Translations under genes and position numbers: made by a program
DNA from: Apostichopus japonicus
Taxonomy: Eukaryota > Echinodermata > Holothuroidea > Aspidochirotida > Stichopodidae
Assembly (NCBI RefSeq): GCF_037975245.1
Contig: NC_092576.1
Span: 7,206,501 to 7,270,500, forward strand
Direction: 5' to 3'
Length of the DNA: 64,000 nucleotides
The notes under the pieces: model-generated
Databases searched by the model: none
What the model was told of the DNA's origin: nothing
Seen by the model: only the letters and a program-made list of their open reading frames with translations
Part shown: one piece after another, positions 1-13,782 of the stretch
How the letters are laid out: each line of letters begins with the position of its first letter
Position numbering within the stretch: the first letter of the stretch is position 1

Positions 1-803
1 AACATGTTGATGAAACTCTAAATACAGAGAGTATAATCTAAGCAAACATCCAAAGGTATCCAAAGGTATCAGATCTCAAGGATAAATCAACTAGCTGATT
101 CAAAGCAAAGCGAAGTTTTCGAAGAATAACTACCGCGATCACATCACAAACCTCATACTGAGATCCATTATTTGGGAGACTGGCGATTTTAACCCTTTAA
201 ATATATTACATCCTTCCACACTTTCCCAGTAACGAACGAGAAATATTTTGAAATAGTGTTCCAAAGAACAATTGAAATATATTTTTCTCAAAACTAAATG
301 TTATATTTTTACCAAAACATCCCTTGAAGTGAGCGTATTATACGTTCTGTTATGATATCTTAGAGTTGACATTCTATTACTCCTACTGATTTAAGTTACC
401 ACAGGCTCCCTTGTTTGGTTTTGTTATTAAACTTTGACAATGTCAACCAATATATTTATTTACATGAAGACACATATAGCTGTTAGTTAAGAATGACCTT
501 ACAAGCTGCTCGGTTCATTAATAGTACTAAATAACATACACACAACGGGAGCAGTAGTTTGTACTTTTCAACACAGAATGTCGCTAGTAAACGTCAAGGT
601 TGATAAATCATTTGTAGAGATTATGCCAACGTAAAACCTTGTGGAGTAGCCTATGATTTTACAATACACTAAACTGATAAAATGTGCCTCTATAAGACTA
701 CGAATTGTTTTAAAGACGAAGCCGTTCATTGTAATCGTCAGAAGAAAGAAGAAATGTTGATGCGGGCAAAGTTTAGGGAAGTGTTTAAAATGGGCTATCT
801 CAC
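1..803. other. G0 intron sequence
   Basis: By comparison with 44794-45596 this is the intron between G0's Ig2 and the next Ig exon to the left. No coding or structured feature seen. Confidence 0.6.
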
Positions 804-2009
804 CGTACGACAAAACTTTCAATATTTTCTTCCCTATTACATCGGTTCCGAACCATGCGCAGCAGACCAGTTTTTCATCCTGTTCTGATTGATAATATAT
901 TGTCGAGGTTAGATTGAATCTCTCGTCTGGACGTGTGGTGTTAGTATTACCGGTGTAGTTGAAAATGCAGTCTTCATCTGTCGTATCGTCAGAACTCAAA
1001 GCTTGCCGACCCCAGGAAATATATGCAGTTGGAATTACATTAAGCGCACTGCAGGTGTTTGTGAAGTTATGTCCCTTGGCAAGCCAAAACAACTTGGTCT
1101 TGCATTCTTTCCCATTAATTGACAAACTCATGTCAGCTGGCACTAGTATTGAAAAACAAAGTTAAATAACGTGTACTGTGTATCAATAGCAATAAGTAAA
1201 CATACTTTGCAACCCACATAAATGTTACATTGTCTGTCTTTATGTGCATATATATTCTTTGAATGAAAAGAAGGCAATATTTACCTTTATCATTAAAAAT
1301 ATAAAGTCCTTTGACGATAAATACAACACATATTTAATAGCGTATATGTCCATATTTAAAAGCGTATTTTTACTTAAAAAATAAATAACGCGTAATATTG
1401 CTTTCTAATTTCTGTTATTTCTGCTGAAGGTAAGCAAGGAGGTTTAAAAAATAAAAGATCAGCTAGAATCATGCATGACTTGTATGTTTTAGGGTTTGCT
1501 TGGATGAATATTTTTTATATGAACATCATTGAAAGCAACCAATGGAGAGGAAAAGGAAAGCGAAATCGAGCTACAAAATAGCAAACAAATAAGTTAGTAG
1601 ATTGCAAACCTGTAATGATCGTTAAAGAAATTTCTTCCCTTTTTTTCTTGTCAATCCAACACGTATATGTCCCTTCGTGTCCTGGACTGACAGGATTTAT
1701 GATCAGAGAATTGTTTCCATATACATGTACGCTGCCGTTCATTAGGTTTTGGAATTCTTCTTCTGCATATATTGTATTCTTCAATTCTTGTACGAATCGT
1801 TCTTGGTTATGGAATATCAAATAACCCTCGTATTTCCATTCTTTCAGAGCCGCTTCATTAGCTGTACAGTTTAATATCACACTAGCACCAGTTTTCAACG
1901 TTCGCGATATTTTAATGGCTGTGCTCTCCCGTAAAGGTATTTTGATCATCAAATACATCGTTACTGATACAATATGAAGAATTGTACATTGCCGAAAGAA
2001 AGTTGCCAT
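804..2009 (-). CDS. G0: 5' part of an Ig-domain receptor gene (continues left of window)
   Basis: Two open exons are present. Exon 1 is 2009-1610 (signal peptide and Ig1) and exon 2 is 1142-804 (Ig2, 339 nt, phase 1-1). Exon 1 starts MATFFRQCTILHIV, has Ig cysteines in VILNC and YTC and Trp in LKEWKY. Exon 2 has cysteines in FTNTC and LVCCAW. The same two exons recur at 46803-46404 and 45935-45597 as the start of G3, which shows what lies left of this window: three more Ig-like exons and a membrane exon. The start Met is chosen because an in-frame stop lies just upstream. I cannot tell whether this copy is functional. Confidence 0.7.
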
Positions 2010-4237
2010 CCTCCTATTTCTTGATTTAAATTTTGTAGCAATTTTTCTCTAGTAGACTATGACTAGACTAGACAAGTAGACTATGTTTTCACATTAAGTT
2101 AACTGTTGATCTACGTATATCATGTTCCACAAGGAAGTGACAATGATAGTATGAGGTTCAGATACATGGAGATGTGTATAACATGTATTTTGTATGTTTT
2201 ATATTGAGTGATCCAATATTTGACATTATACTCTTTTGTTTTCCAACAGCTGTCAAATATTAATAATTAACTGTTACATAAGAACTTTACTGATTCCCAA
2301 TTTAAACTTTTATTTCACATGAATGCAATGAAAGGAAAACAAAGAAGAAAAGTAACATGTTGGTTAACAATGGTGTAAATAACTGTCTTTGAAGTCATTG
2401 CGCAATTAAACAATTTACAACAATTTAAAAAAAATGTCAAAAAGTGCAGTTGCATGTTTAAAACATGTTTGAATAACATAAGAATTATATTTAATCCACC
2501 AAAAGAACCCTGTGGTGATGGATTTATGTGGTTTAGGGCATAGGGCGTAAACCTTCACCGATCAACAGTTTAACATAATCATGAACGATGCCAAAGTTAA
2601 TATCTCGAGTGTTAGGACCAATCAAAGAACTGCAACCAAGTATGTTTCTTGTAAGTTACAAGATGCATTGATGGTTTTCAAGAGTACGCATTTCGACATG
2701 GCTTGGTCAGAGTAAAAATGCAACACAAGGCAAATTATAGCTTGAAACATGGAATGATTCACTTTTTGTCTCTATGACTTCAACAAATTTAATCAAACGA
2801 CTGTCACAATAGAATCGTGACATTTAGCTTATGTATTTTATGTCTCTGCTACGAAATGTAGTTACATATGAGTTGATACCAACTTCTTGTTAGAAAAATA
2901 ACAAGTTACTAGACTTGATGTTTAATGTTAAGTAAACTATCACTTCAGGAAAGGCAAGAGACTGCTAAGATGATTTTATTCTGTTTCCTTTGTTTTGTTG
3001 CTGAAATGGTCGATTACCTATTACCCATCATGGCTGTCTTCCTTTTTATTAGAGAGCAAATTTCTCAATTGATTATTGCTGCCAACACTTTTGAGAGAAA
3101 GGTAGTAACCAGAACTACGGATGATATTTACATTCTCACAAGATTGGGACACAAGAAACACTACCCAAATATGTAATCTTGGAAACAGGAGAACTCCATA
3201 AATAATCAGGATATTTGGCATATAGCTATATTTGTGTATAACTCGTTAACTATGCTGTAGGTTTCGGTCTTGTATACAGGGAATGTCTCCTCACGCGACA
3301 CTACAAATAACCCCTGGTCATTGACAACGTACACACCCACACCTAAGTTTGCTCCATTAAGGTAGTCACTCCTTGGGCAGCAACGTGTGCAACATATATG
3401 TGTCTCTGGTGGGACTTCTCATAGGGTGCAGCCACGAAATGTCGCACGCAACTTATTATATGAACGTTTCCTCGCAACTTCCTGGTTAAATACCTGGATG
3501 AAGATTACCTTGTGAGTCTAAAAATACATAAAGCAAGCACTTGAAATAGTTAGATGTCTCCTGTAAAAGCAGCTTTTAACGGCCTTTTGTTATTTTATGA
3601 GCTGCTATGTGAATTAATATTTCATTACATTAACAGTGTGGTTAAAAGCGTAACCTGGCAATTTAGACATCGTCGTCACGTAGGCTGGTTTCAGAATATT
3701 GTGTCCTTTCAGCAGCTCTTTTACGAATGCACACCTGACAAACATTTGCAATGTTTGCTTGTGTGTAGCTGTTAAATATTTGTTTGCAAAGCGCAATCTA
3801 AGTGAACTAAGCTGGATCAAACCGGTTTGAACTGGTATTCAGCTTTTAATATGTACTAGTGTATCATTGTACATACCTTGATGTAAGGATTCGGAGTGTA
3901 GCGAGGTAAGTAACCTTCATCAGGGCTTCCGTTGTATTTGTATTTTTACTTTCATTGTCATTCCTACACAATTTGGACTGAAGTCTATCAGTGAGAGAAG
4001 TTTGTAGATGGAAAATCCTAGGAAATACTGAACACTCGTTGTTATGGATGTAAGCCGTATTTATATTTTTTTCTGCTCGATACATTGATTAAATCGCAGT
4101 TTCGTACATGTATAGCATTATATCTAAGTTTCCATGTACATTCCTCTTATCCTGCCTTACCAACGTAAGATCAACATACTCGTGAACCATGTGTTGAACA
4201 CCTCCAAGATTGATATATTGTAGTCATTGAACATAAT

Positions 4238-4571
4238 ATGGCAAAAACGCAAAACAGAAAGTTTTGCATATGTAGTATGTGTTGATTGTATATTCTGCAT
4301 TATGAAGCATTTTATACTAAACAAACAAGTTTTTGAGTGCCTGACCCAGTATATGAGGCATCCACCAAAACCATGAAACAACATATGTAGAGCAAGGGGT
4401 GTGTATGGCAAAAACGGAAAACAGAAGATTGTTCATATGTAGTATGTGTTGATTGTATATTCTGCATTATTAGACACTCAAAAATAAACAAACAAGTTCT
4501 TGAGTGCCTGGCCCAGTATATGAGGCATCAGCCAAAACCATGAAATAGTATATAAAGAGCAAGGGGTGTGT
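4238..4571. repeat. 167-bp tandem duplication private to copy A
   Basis: 4238-4404 and 4405-4571 are similar neighbouring copies. Copy B (about 49018-49185) and the older duplicate at 30.45 kb have one copy. Confidence 0.8.
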
Positions 4572-4860
4572 TTGTGAGTGGTTTACGTATTTTTATTCCA
4601 CTTCTAAATGGTAGATTGTTGATCTTTTCCCATTGACGTACACAGTAAATTCGTCCCTTTCCAGTGCCGCTAGAGCATAGACAGAAGTTTCACCTGGTTT
4701 GTCCAACCAACATTATTAAAGCTGGTGGCTTGAGCTATTATAGCCTATTTGGGGATGTCAAAGTATTGATTTCTTAATTCTTCCTTGATTTTGTGTTGTC
4801 ATGACGACTCACTGATGTTAAATGCATCGCCAAAGGACATTAAACTCCCGTTTATATCAG

Positions 4861-4863
<3 letters not shown>

Positions 4864-4900
<37 letters not shown>
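4864..4900. repeat. (TA)n tract
   Basis: Simple repeat in the spacer, shorter in copy B (49476-49492). Confidence 0.95.
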
Positions 4901-4902
<2 letters not shown>

Positions 4903-5646
4903 AATTAACTATAGTTTTATGGCTTTAAAGTTCAGTAAAAATGATATTTTCTCCAATTCGTGAATCCTACAAATACCTATGGTAGATTGTTGACCTTTTC
5001 TTATTGCCCCCCAAAAAAAAACATTAAAAAAAAACCCCTTTTCTTTGGCTGAAGGGGAATGACGTAATTAAAGTAGACCAATCAGATTACAGAAAAAAAA
5101 GCTAGCCCTGCTCTGTGTATATCTCATAAGACATTCCTTGAAGAAATTTATACAACTATTGCTCAGAAAAAAAGAGTGAAAACATGTTACTTCCTATACA
5201 CTTTATTAACGTTCATTACGTTATGATGTCTTCGAATATTAAAAATAACTCTGTACGTGCCGGTGACCTATTAATATATTACTTATCTGTACAGGCTGTT
5301 TTTTGGAAAACAATACTAATAATCTCGTTGGACGTGTTTCTATGTTCAAAAATGAAAGTTCCATACTATAGCCGTTAATTGATTACATATGTTGTAGTAG
5401 GAAGTAGAGATATTCATAATGTCGCTGTTAATATAATACTCAAAAGTAATCTTGTTATTCATGGTCCTTCCTGCCACTATACACGTTTATTATTACAACT
5501 GTGTATGGAAGTACTTAAGTAACAGTGAAGTTTTCAAAATGTTAATGTTATTCCTGCGACATCTGGATGAAAACCATGCAGATAAATATGAGGTGGACTT
5601 TCCCATCACGTGTTATCATCACTCAGTCTTCTCGCACAATGTTAAT

Positions 5647-7279
<1,633 letters not shown>

Positions 7280-7854
7280 ACATAACTATTTACAATGTAA
7301 AGGGCAGTCTTCTGTAAAGCCTATGTACATGGTTTAACAACACAGAAGACTTCCAAACAGAAAATAATAGAAAAGAGGGTGAAAAATGATAATAATATGT
7401 ACAAGTGTTAGCTACAATTAAACCATAATTAATAAGGAGTAATACATTATTAATAAGGCAGGGGAGAATCGAGAATTTAGCCATCAAAAATAGGCTCTAA
7501 TCAATCAACCATATCTTTGAGTTAGGAAACAGATATTGGGATGTGGTTGTCAACTCACAGTAAGGAACATTTTCAATGTACGTTTGACTTTGTCTGCTAC
7601 AGGAATATTACTTCATCATATTACCAGCATGGCTTACTCACCTATAACTTCGGTTGATGCGTACTGATTATTTATCCTCAGAATGAACGTTGTGGAGTAT
7701 GGAGAAATAATAAAAAATACTTTACCCAGTTGGCTTCTTCTTAGTCATCTATTCATAACGCATAGACTTTATGTGGTGGTTACATGTCAAATTTAATGAT
7801 TGCAAAAAGACAATCATAAATGTAGTGATGATGGAACCCCCACCACCCCCCCAA

Positions 7855-7892
<38 letters not shown>

Positions 7893-8017
7893 TTGGTCAC
7901 TTTAGGCTGATGAAATGTACCTTTACTGTCATGTCGATAAAAGAAAAAAAAAACACATATTACACAAATAAATATAGAAACGAAAATAAAGATTGATTCC
8001 AAACAGAAGACACGATA
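7280..8017. other. G1 3' flank
   Basis: Between the GATA array and the G1 stop. Probably 3' UTR and spacer; no clear poly(A) signal chosen. Copies lie at 51537-52268 and, diverged, 32165-32885. Confidence 0.5.
7857..7888. repeat. (TA)n tract near the G1 3' end
   Basis: Simple repeat that is shorter in copy B (52119-52137). Confidence 0.93.
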
Positions 8018-8158
8018 TTATTGATCAGTTTGGTATGACTTTGCATTATTATCTGCAGTGGAAACATCAATATAATCATTGTTGTCACCATCCTCTGAGG
8101 CCAACACGAAATAATTAGGTTCCTCTGGATCTCCTTCATCGTCCGAGCATCCACTTGC
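8018..8158 (-). pseudogene. G1 terminal exon: cytoplasmic tail
   Basis: A 141-nt exon encoding an acidic tail with NYFVLASEDG, NDYIDVS and SYQTDQ before TAA. The three Tyr sit in contexts typical of phosphotyrosine docking sites. It is intact, but unlikely to be reached in frame from the start of G1. Confidence 0.65.
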
Positions 8159-8300
8159 CTACAATAGAAAGGAATTACAGAAAGGGTTAGCACTTTAAAA
8201 CTCACCAATTTAAGTAACTGACTGTATAGAATAACAAAGGTGATAACAGAAAGAGAGCTACAGTAGCTATTTGTTACGTGTTTTGTTTGTTTAACTTGAC

Positions 8301-8403
8301 CTGCTTCATATTCTTTAGAAACGTCATGAAGGTGTTTCGAAGGCTCCCGAAAGACGGCCTCTCTTTAATGGATGAATTCCAAGTGGGGAGCAATTGGTTA
8401 AAT
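8301..8403 (-). pseudogene. G1 RPSF kinase exon (orphaned)
   Basis: A 103-nt open exon carrying LLPTWNSSIKERPSF and FLKNMKQ, the end of the kinase fold. It is still intact but cut off from the rest of the kinase by the upstream deletion and frameshift. Confidence 0.7.
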
Positions 8404-9106
8404 CTGTGTGTGGAAATTAAGTTGATGAAACAATTCCGTAACATAATATAGTTCCCCATCAACTGTGGATTGTTACATATGAGGTAATTGTTGTTACCTA
8501 CTTACAACATTTGAACGTGACACGTGTTGTACGAAACTGAACTTGAGGCAAACAGGTATGATATCATATATGCACACTGACATATCTGTGTATTGACTGT
8601 TTTCTTATGCGTCTTCTTTACAGTAATATATGTGTATGTATATGACATGTGTTTTTGTGTGTGTATGTGTATGTTTATAGTTATGTGTATGGGTATGGGT
8701 ATGGGAACCGGTACGGAACTTCATATCTCCTCAGTCAAACTTGAAAACGTCTTCAATCCAAAGTCAAACCTATAAAGTGAAGATAAAGGTTAAACCAAAA
8801 CCAACAACGAAACAGTTTGCTCTCAGCATGCAGTTTATAATGTCCGATTTTTTTTATTCAAGTTCACTTATGATACAAACAGCACCATTTCAATTATCAA
8901 TATTTTGGTAAAGCAATATACAAATTCCTTTGCAAATTTCACCATATTTCTTAGTGTACTTCTTCTTTTATTATTCCAAACAATTTGTCCTCTGGAATAT
9001 CATTTTATGTTTTGTTTTACTGTCATAAGATAGCAACCTGCCTTTTGTATGATGTGATGTTAGTTTGCACGTTAGTTAGACAACACTTCATAACATTGAT
9101 ACTCAC

Positions 9107-9201
9107 AGTCCTCCTTGCACGCTAGTGGCTGATCAATGTTGCATTTGGCTTCCAGTTTCTGTTCAATCTCTTGACAAGTCAAACCTCCAAAAGGGTATCA
9201 C
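9107..9201 (-). pseudogene. G1 kinase C-lobe exon, frameshifted
   Basis: The exon is 95 nt against 97 nt in G2, G3 and G4. Two separate single-base losses relative to G3 (34361-34457) disrupt it, one just after the acceptor and one near the donor. PFGGLTCQEIEQKLEAK is still readable in one frame. Confidence 0.75.
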
Positions 9202-9416
9202 CTTACCATTAAACAGGAAAAAGAAATATATACAATTCATGATAGACAGTTAAAGATGTTTATAGGGCTTAAACTGTAATTCCTTCCAAAAGTGTGTAAT
9301 CTATTATATAACATAGAGGAATATATGAAAGAAAGTCTACAGCAGGGCTAGCTGGTACAAAAAGAAAGTATACTTACTTTCATAAACTATGTATATCATT
9401 TTCAATACACACTCAC

Positions 9417-9441
9417 CTGAGGACGTTATTACACTGACATG
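9417..9441 (-). CDS. G1 25-nt juxtamembrane micro-exon
   Basis: AG/GTGAG bordered, 25 nt, matching the G2 micro-exon in size. In phase 1 it reads ACQCNNVL and leaves phase 2. Joined to the next surviving exon it meets a stop one codon later. Confidence 0.6.
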
Positions 9442-9609
9442 CTGTAGAGAGAAACAACAGTGTGGATGATTAATGGAATTAATTTGTAGTTTAGCTGGAC
9501 TAAAATCATGACATATTTCCATGAGATATGTTAATCTTTATTTAATGCATTTATGTGATGTGTTGAAAAATACAATGTTATTCATATAAAATATCAAATG
9601 ATAGCTTAC

Positions 9610-9714
9610 CGGTATTTTGTTTCCAAAGTACGAATATGAAAACTGCCAGAATGAAAATACCCGCGAGAATGATATATATGTCGTTCTTAGAAGAACCTGT
9701 CTCTGGTTTGGGAT
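9610..9714 (-). CDS. G1 transmembrane exon
   Basis: A 105-nt, phase 1-1 exon with stem PKPETGSSKND and a span built around YIILAGIFILAVFIFVLW, then KQNT. It is intact and homologous to the G2 and G3 membrane exons. Confidence 0.75.
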
Positions 9715-10819
9715 CTGCATAAAACCGTTAACAACAGATGAGATTTGTAAGGTAACACTAGGTATGTCCAAATGATATTTCAAAGTTCCGGTTGTTTCTA
9801 AAACACACCGATAATTGAGTTGTTGTTTTATGAGCTATTGTCACCTAGCATATCGTAATATTTGCAGCAAAATAGTATGTTATTACATGCTTTTCATTTC
9901 ATTTTATTTCATTTATTGTTCCTATTCACAGCAACGTACAAGTATAAAACAAACAGTTTTCAGAATAACACGTTAACAGTACATGAAATGAAAAGGGAAG
10001 TGTGCTGAAAGCACCTGGTGGGCTTGACGACAGCACAATGCCCGAATGTAACTGAACCGAAAAAAATACATACCTTACAAAACAGACCAAAACAGCTACA
10101 TAATTTAACTAGATCACTATACCAATCCCTCCTCTTCTCACCTATTCCCCTTCCTGACCACCACCAACACCACCACACCCCCACATTCTAAGAAGCTACG
10201 TAACGTCGTAAAACATTTCTGAAAGATTTCACAGAAGGTGATAGACGTTAAATGATTTGACTGGATAAGTTATTTCAAACTTTGAAAGTGTTAATGATTA
10301 TTACAAGGTATATAAGAAATACTTTCACCAATTAGCAGATCAGATCAGGAAAGAAAATAATAATAATAATGAATCGATTGTTCCGACATAATATGAATAA
10401 CAGTGTTATAGAAAAGTACTGAATAACTTCAATGTAGTTCTAATGAGAGAGAATAATAATAAAGAGAAGGCGGCTGTCAATAGTACACAACATCCTTAAG
10501 TTGGAAGAATGCGACGAAGTATGCTGATGACAATGCAAAGGCAAACACGAAAAGAATATGAACAAGTAAAGTTTAGAACAATGTGAAGAACAATCCGAAG
10601 AAGTAGCCCAAAAAAAAGAAGAATGCAACGAAGAATTTGAAGAAGAATGCAAAGGAGGAAAAATACGTAAAACAAAGGAGAAAAATCAGAACAAGAAAAA
10701 CTCGGAAAGGTATATGTAAATCTTTCCATTAATGAAATAAGTGGATAGTACATGCAAGATATGAGAAAGAAGAAGAAAGTACAAGAAATCAATACAGTGA
10801 AAATTATAAATAATCTCAC
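9715..10819. other. G1 intron between membrane and Ig5 exons
   Basis: Includes an A/G-rich stretch (10450-10720) built of loose GAAGAATGCAA-like units. No coding exon seen. The equivalents at 41511-42549 and 53966-55071 have the same stretch. Confidence 0.55.
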
Positions 10820-11104
10820 CAGAGACTTCAAAAGATATTGTTTGGTAGTAAAGTTGGTTGTAAGGACCTTCTAGGACACACGCGACACTCCCTGTTCTTT
10901 TAGTAGGCGAGAATATCAATATTGATGAAGATTCACCAGAGGTTACCTTTGGAAAGGTGGTGTTTATAACTTTCCAGGTAATGTCTATTGGCACGTTTTG
11001 TAACAAGAAACTGCATGTTGCATAGTACGTTCCCTGTTCTCTGATGATGTATATGGACCTGTTGTCCTCCATCTCATTAATAGATAGTGTAACGTCGACA
11101 AAAT
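10820..11104 (-). pseudogene. G1 exon 5: Ig-like domain with lost splice acceptor
   Basis: The 285-nt frame is open (Cys in YATCSF, Trp in ITWKV, Cys in VACVL), and the donor GTGAG is intact. The acceptor is not. Where G3 has ATTCAG before the exon, G1 and G1' read ATTTAA. With no nearby AG, normal inclusion looks unlikely; skipping keeps phase 1-1. Confidence 0.7.
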
Positions 11105-11252
11105 TTAAATATGTAATCAAACGGAACATACAATTAAAGAAAATATGCTTCCTGGTGTTTACGGGAGAGTTGAAAAAGAAACACAACAGTTGTTTTTTAC
11201 GAACATTCTACAAAATAAAATATGGTAAGTTAAGTTACATTTAAGAACTTAC

Positions 11253-11606
11253 CAAATGTTTCAAAGCTTCGTCGAATAGTTGTGGTCGTACCAAACATTG
11301 TGTCAGTTACTGCACATGCGATATATCCTTTTTCCTCTGATGGGGAATATATCGCAGAGAAAGATTCCCCAGTAAGTGTAGACGAGAAGATATATTTAGT
11401 AGTCAGAGTAACGTTTGAGCTCGTGAAATTTATGTTTGATGTGATATTTGATGTAGTGCTGACTCTTCCCACAAATGTACTATAATCGGATATTCCAGTT
11501 ATGCTCGCAGTACATGTCACGTGGACATCGTTGGTCCTCGCTACGAACACTTTTCCAGTGATATCGATTCCGTTTACTTGAACTCCTATTGGCTTCAAAC
11601 TCACAT
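11253..11606 (-). CDS. G1 exon 4: Ig-like domain 4
   Basis: A 354-nt, phase 1-1 open exon with cysteines in VHVTC and IACAV. The usual Trp position reads FVGRV. It is rich in potential N-glycosylation sites (NIT, NFT, NVT). Confidence 0.68.
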
Positions 11607-11696
11607 CTGAGAAATGATTAACAATGTGATGATGTATACACTATTATTTACAACTTGTGTATATTAACTGTTTAGTATCTAGTAGGATGGTGAAAT

Positions 11697-11750
11697 TATT
11701 GCACAATAGTGTACAGTACTGCACAATAGTTCACAATACTGCACAATAGT
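11697..11750. repeat. Short tandem repeat, CACAATA(C/G)TG type
   Basis: Repeats of about 10-16 bp in the intron between Ig3 and Ig4 of G1. Related runs occur at 43393-43447 in G3 and about 55950-56002 in G1'. Confidence 0.7.
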
Positions 11751-12457
11751 AAGTTGCGCTAAACATAATGCTACAAATCACTCCGCGATGCGGGCTAGAA
11801 TTTCTCCTAGATTGAGCGATCACAATGAACACTGTAAAGGAGTGATTTTTTATTGTTTGTTTTAATAGTGCACATTAATATATGATGAATACAAACTAAA
11901 GTCAGTGTACACCTAAATGTGTCGTAGAATGATTGAATATGAGAAATTATTACTTATACCTAACATAACAATGTTTCCTCTATAAAGATTCTGGATTCTT
12001 CGTTCATTTCATGGTCACGTAAAAGTTGTGTATCTGTGCGTCATGAGCGTTAATAACTACGTAATTTAGCACAATACTAACATACTGCACACCGTGATAA
12101 CTACGATAGGTTTAATATCAGTATTCTACCCTTTTAAAGAAAATAAATGAATCATGTTGAAGCTTCAAATTATGTAACCGATCAGTATTTTATCACATTT
12201 GTCGGTATCAGAAACAGTCAACACAACAGGAAAAGAAAACCGCATATATATTAAGGAAGTACAGTACGGAGCTTATTGTTACATCATAACATCGATGGGG
12301 TGGATCCCTAAGTTATGAAAACTGATAAAAATAAATAAAACAATACAACATTAATCTCCAATACCTCTCAAATCGCTTTGCGTGAATGTAGTCAACTTGG
12401 TGTTGCTTTCATTCATTCCTCATCTAATGTGGATGACATATTTCATGAATATCTTAC

Positions 12458-12793
12458 CAAAGGTTTGGAAGCTCCTCCAAATTGTCGTAGTAGTACCAAA
12501 TGTGTTATCTGTAACTGTGCATTCGATGAACTCTCTTACTTCTTGTGGTAAGTACGTTACTGAGTATAATGCCACAGAAGATCTGGTAGAGGAACCTTGA
12601 TGAGCGTCTGTGTCAGTGAACTTGCTCTCTGAATAGAAGTCGGATGTACTATTAACTCTCCATACAAGGTTATCATGATAAGGTAGTTTTGTTATGTTAG
12701 CGGCACACGTAACCATGGCCTTAGTCTTTCTAGGTATTTTATCCATAGCGGCGGTTCCGTTGACCTCTACTTCGACCGGTTGGAGTATAAGTT
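12458..12793 (-). CDS. G1 exon 3: Ig-like domain 3
   Basis: A 336-nt, phase 1-1 open exon with Cys in AMVTC, Trp in LVWRV and Cys in IECTV. Compared with G3 (43956-44303, 348 nt) it lacks 12 nt in the middle, in frame. Confidence 0.68.
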
Positions 12794-13000
12794 CTAGGAA
12801 TCAAAGAAGACAGATAGATAGATGAATAACCGGTTGTACGATTGTCATCATTAGTAGACATGATGTGCATCTAATGACTGAGTTTTGACTTAAACTAACA
12901 TACCTCTATAAGACTATGGGTTGAGATGAAGAGGTGTATTTTAATCGACAGTGTAGGAACCGAGAACAAAGTCGTTACTGTGTTAGAAAAGCTTTCTTAC

Positions 13001-13320
13001 CATAAGTAGAAACTTTCAGTATGAACTTGCCAACGACTTCGGCCCCGAACAATGCACAACAGACCAGTGTTTCATCCTGTTCTGGTTCATAATATATTGT
13101 CGAAGTTGAATTGAATCTATGGTATTACCGTTGTCGTTAACAATACCGTCTTTCTCTGTCGTTTGGTCAGAACTCAAAGCTTGGCGACTCCAGGTTATAT
13201 TTGCAGCCGGTATTGAGTTGAGCGCAAGGCAGGTGATTGTGAAGTTATTTCCCTTAACAAGCCAAACCAACTCGGTCTTGTATTCTTTCCCATTAATTGA
13301 CAAACTCATGTCAGGTGGCA
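13001..13320 (-). pseudogene. G1 exon 2: Ig2 with frameshift
   Basis: The exon is 320 nt where the intact paralogous exon (804-1142) is 339 nt. A net loss of 19 nt after GNT breaks the frame. Downstream, the second frame recovers RFNSTSTIYYEPEQ and LVCCALFG. G1' (57251-57570) has the same 320-nt exon, so the lesion predates the large duplication. Both splice sites look usable. Confidence 0.8.
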
Positions 13321-13782
13321 CTAGTTTGGGAAAATATGTAACATATAGCTGTAACCGTGTACCAATAAATATACTAACAGACTGTGCACATTTAATGGAT
13401 GTAAATTTAGTCTCCGTTAATGTGTACACTTTGGAGAAAAAGAACCTATTTACCGTTATTTATACCAATGTATAATTAATTGACGATTAAATACAATGCC
13501 GTCTTTTATCATTGACGTTTGCGTGATATGTGGTTGCATATTTAATATATCAAATTTAATTAATTCAGCATAAGGACTCGGTTGGCTAAATTCTTGTATG
13601 GTTTTCTAGTTCTTATTTTATTTCTGCTGAAAGGTTAACAAGTAACTTTTATTCAACCAATTAGATAAAAATCAAACCATGCATATTGATATATTTATTA
13701 GCTTGCAGGTTTTTAGACGAAGAATTGTAATATCTCCATGATGGGAAGAACATTATATCAAAGAGTATGAAACTATACATAC

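Larger units (their letters stand above)
2010..5640. other. Spacer between G0 and the GATA array
   Basis: No supported gene; the frames are short and not conserved as protein between copies. It holds the 167-bp duplication and a TA tract. Copy B is 46804-50330. Copy A lacks about 80 bp at 5535-5545 that copy B (about 50130-50212) and the older duplicate keep. Confidence 0.6.

Noticed and set aside
8593-8775. Frames built on TGTATGTGTATG runs, also at 33822-34028 and 52844-53026
   Set aside because: Simple-sequence DNA in an intron-like position between kinase exons; codon pattern is that of the repeat.
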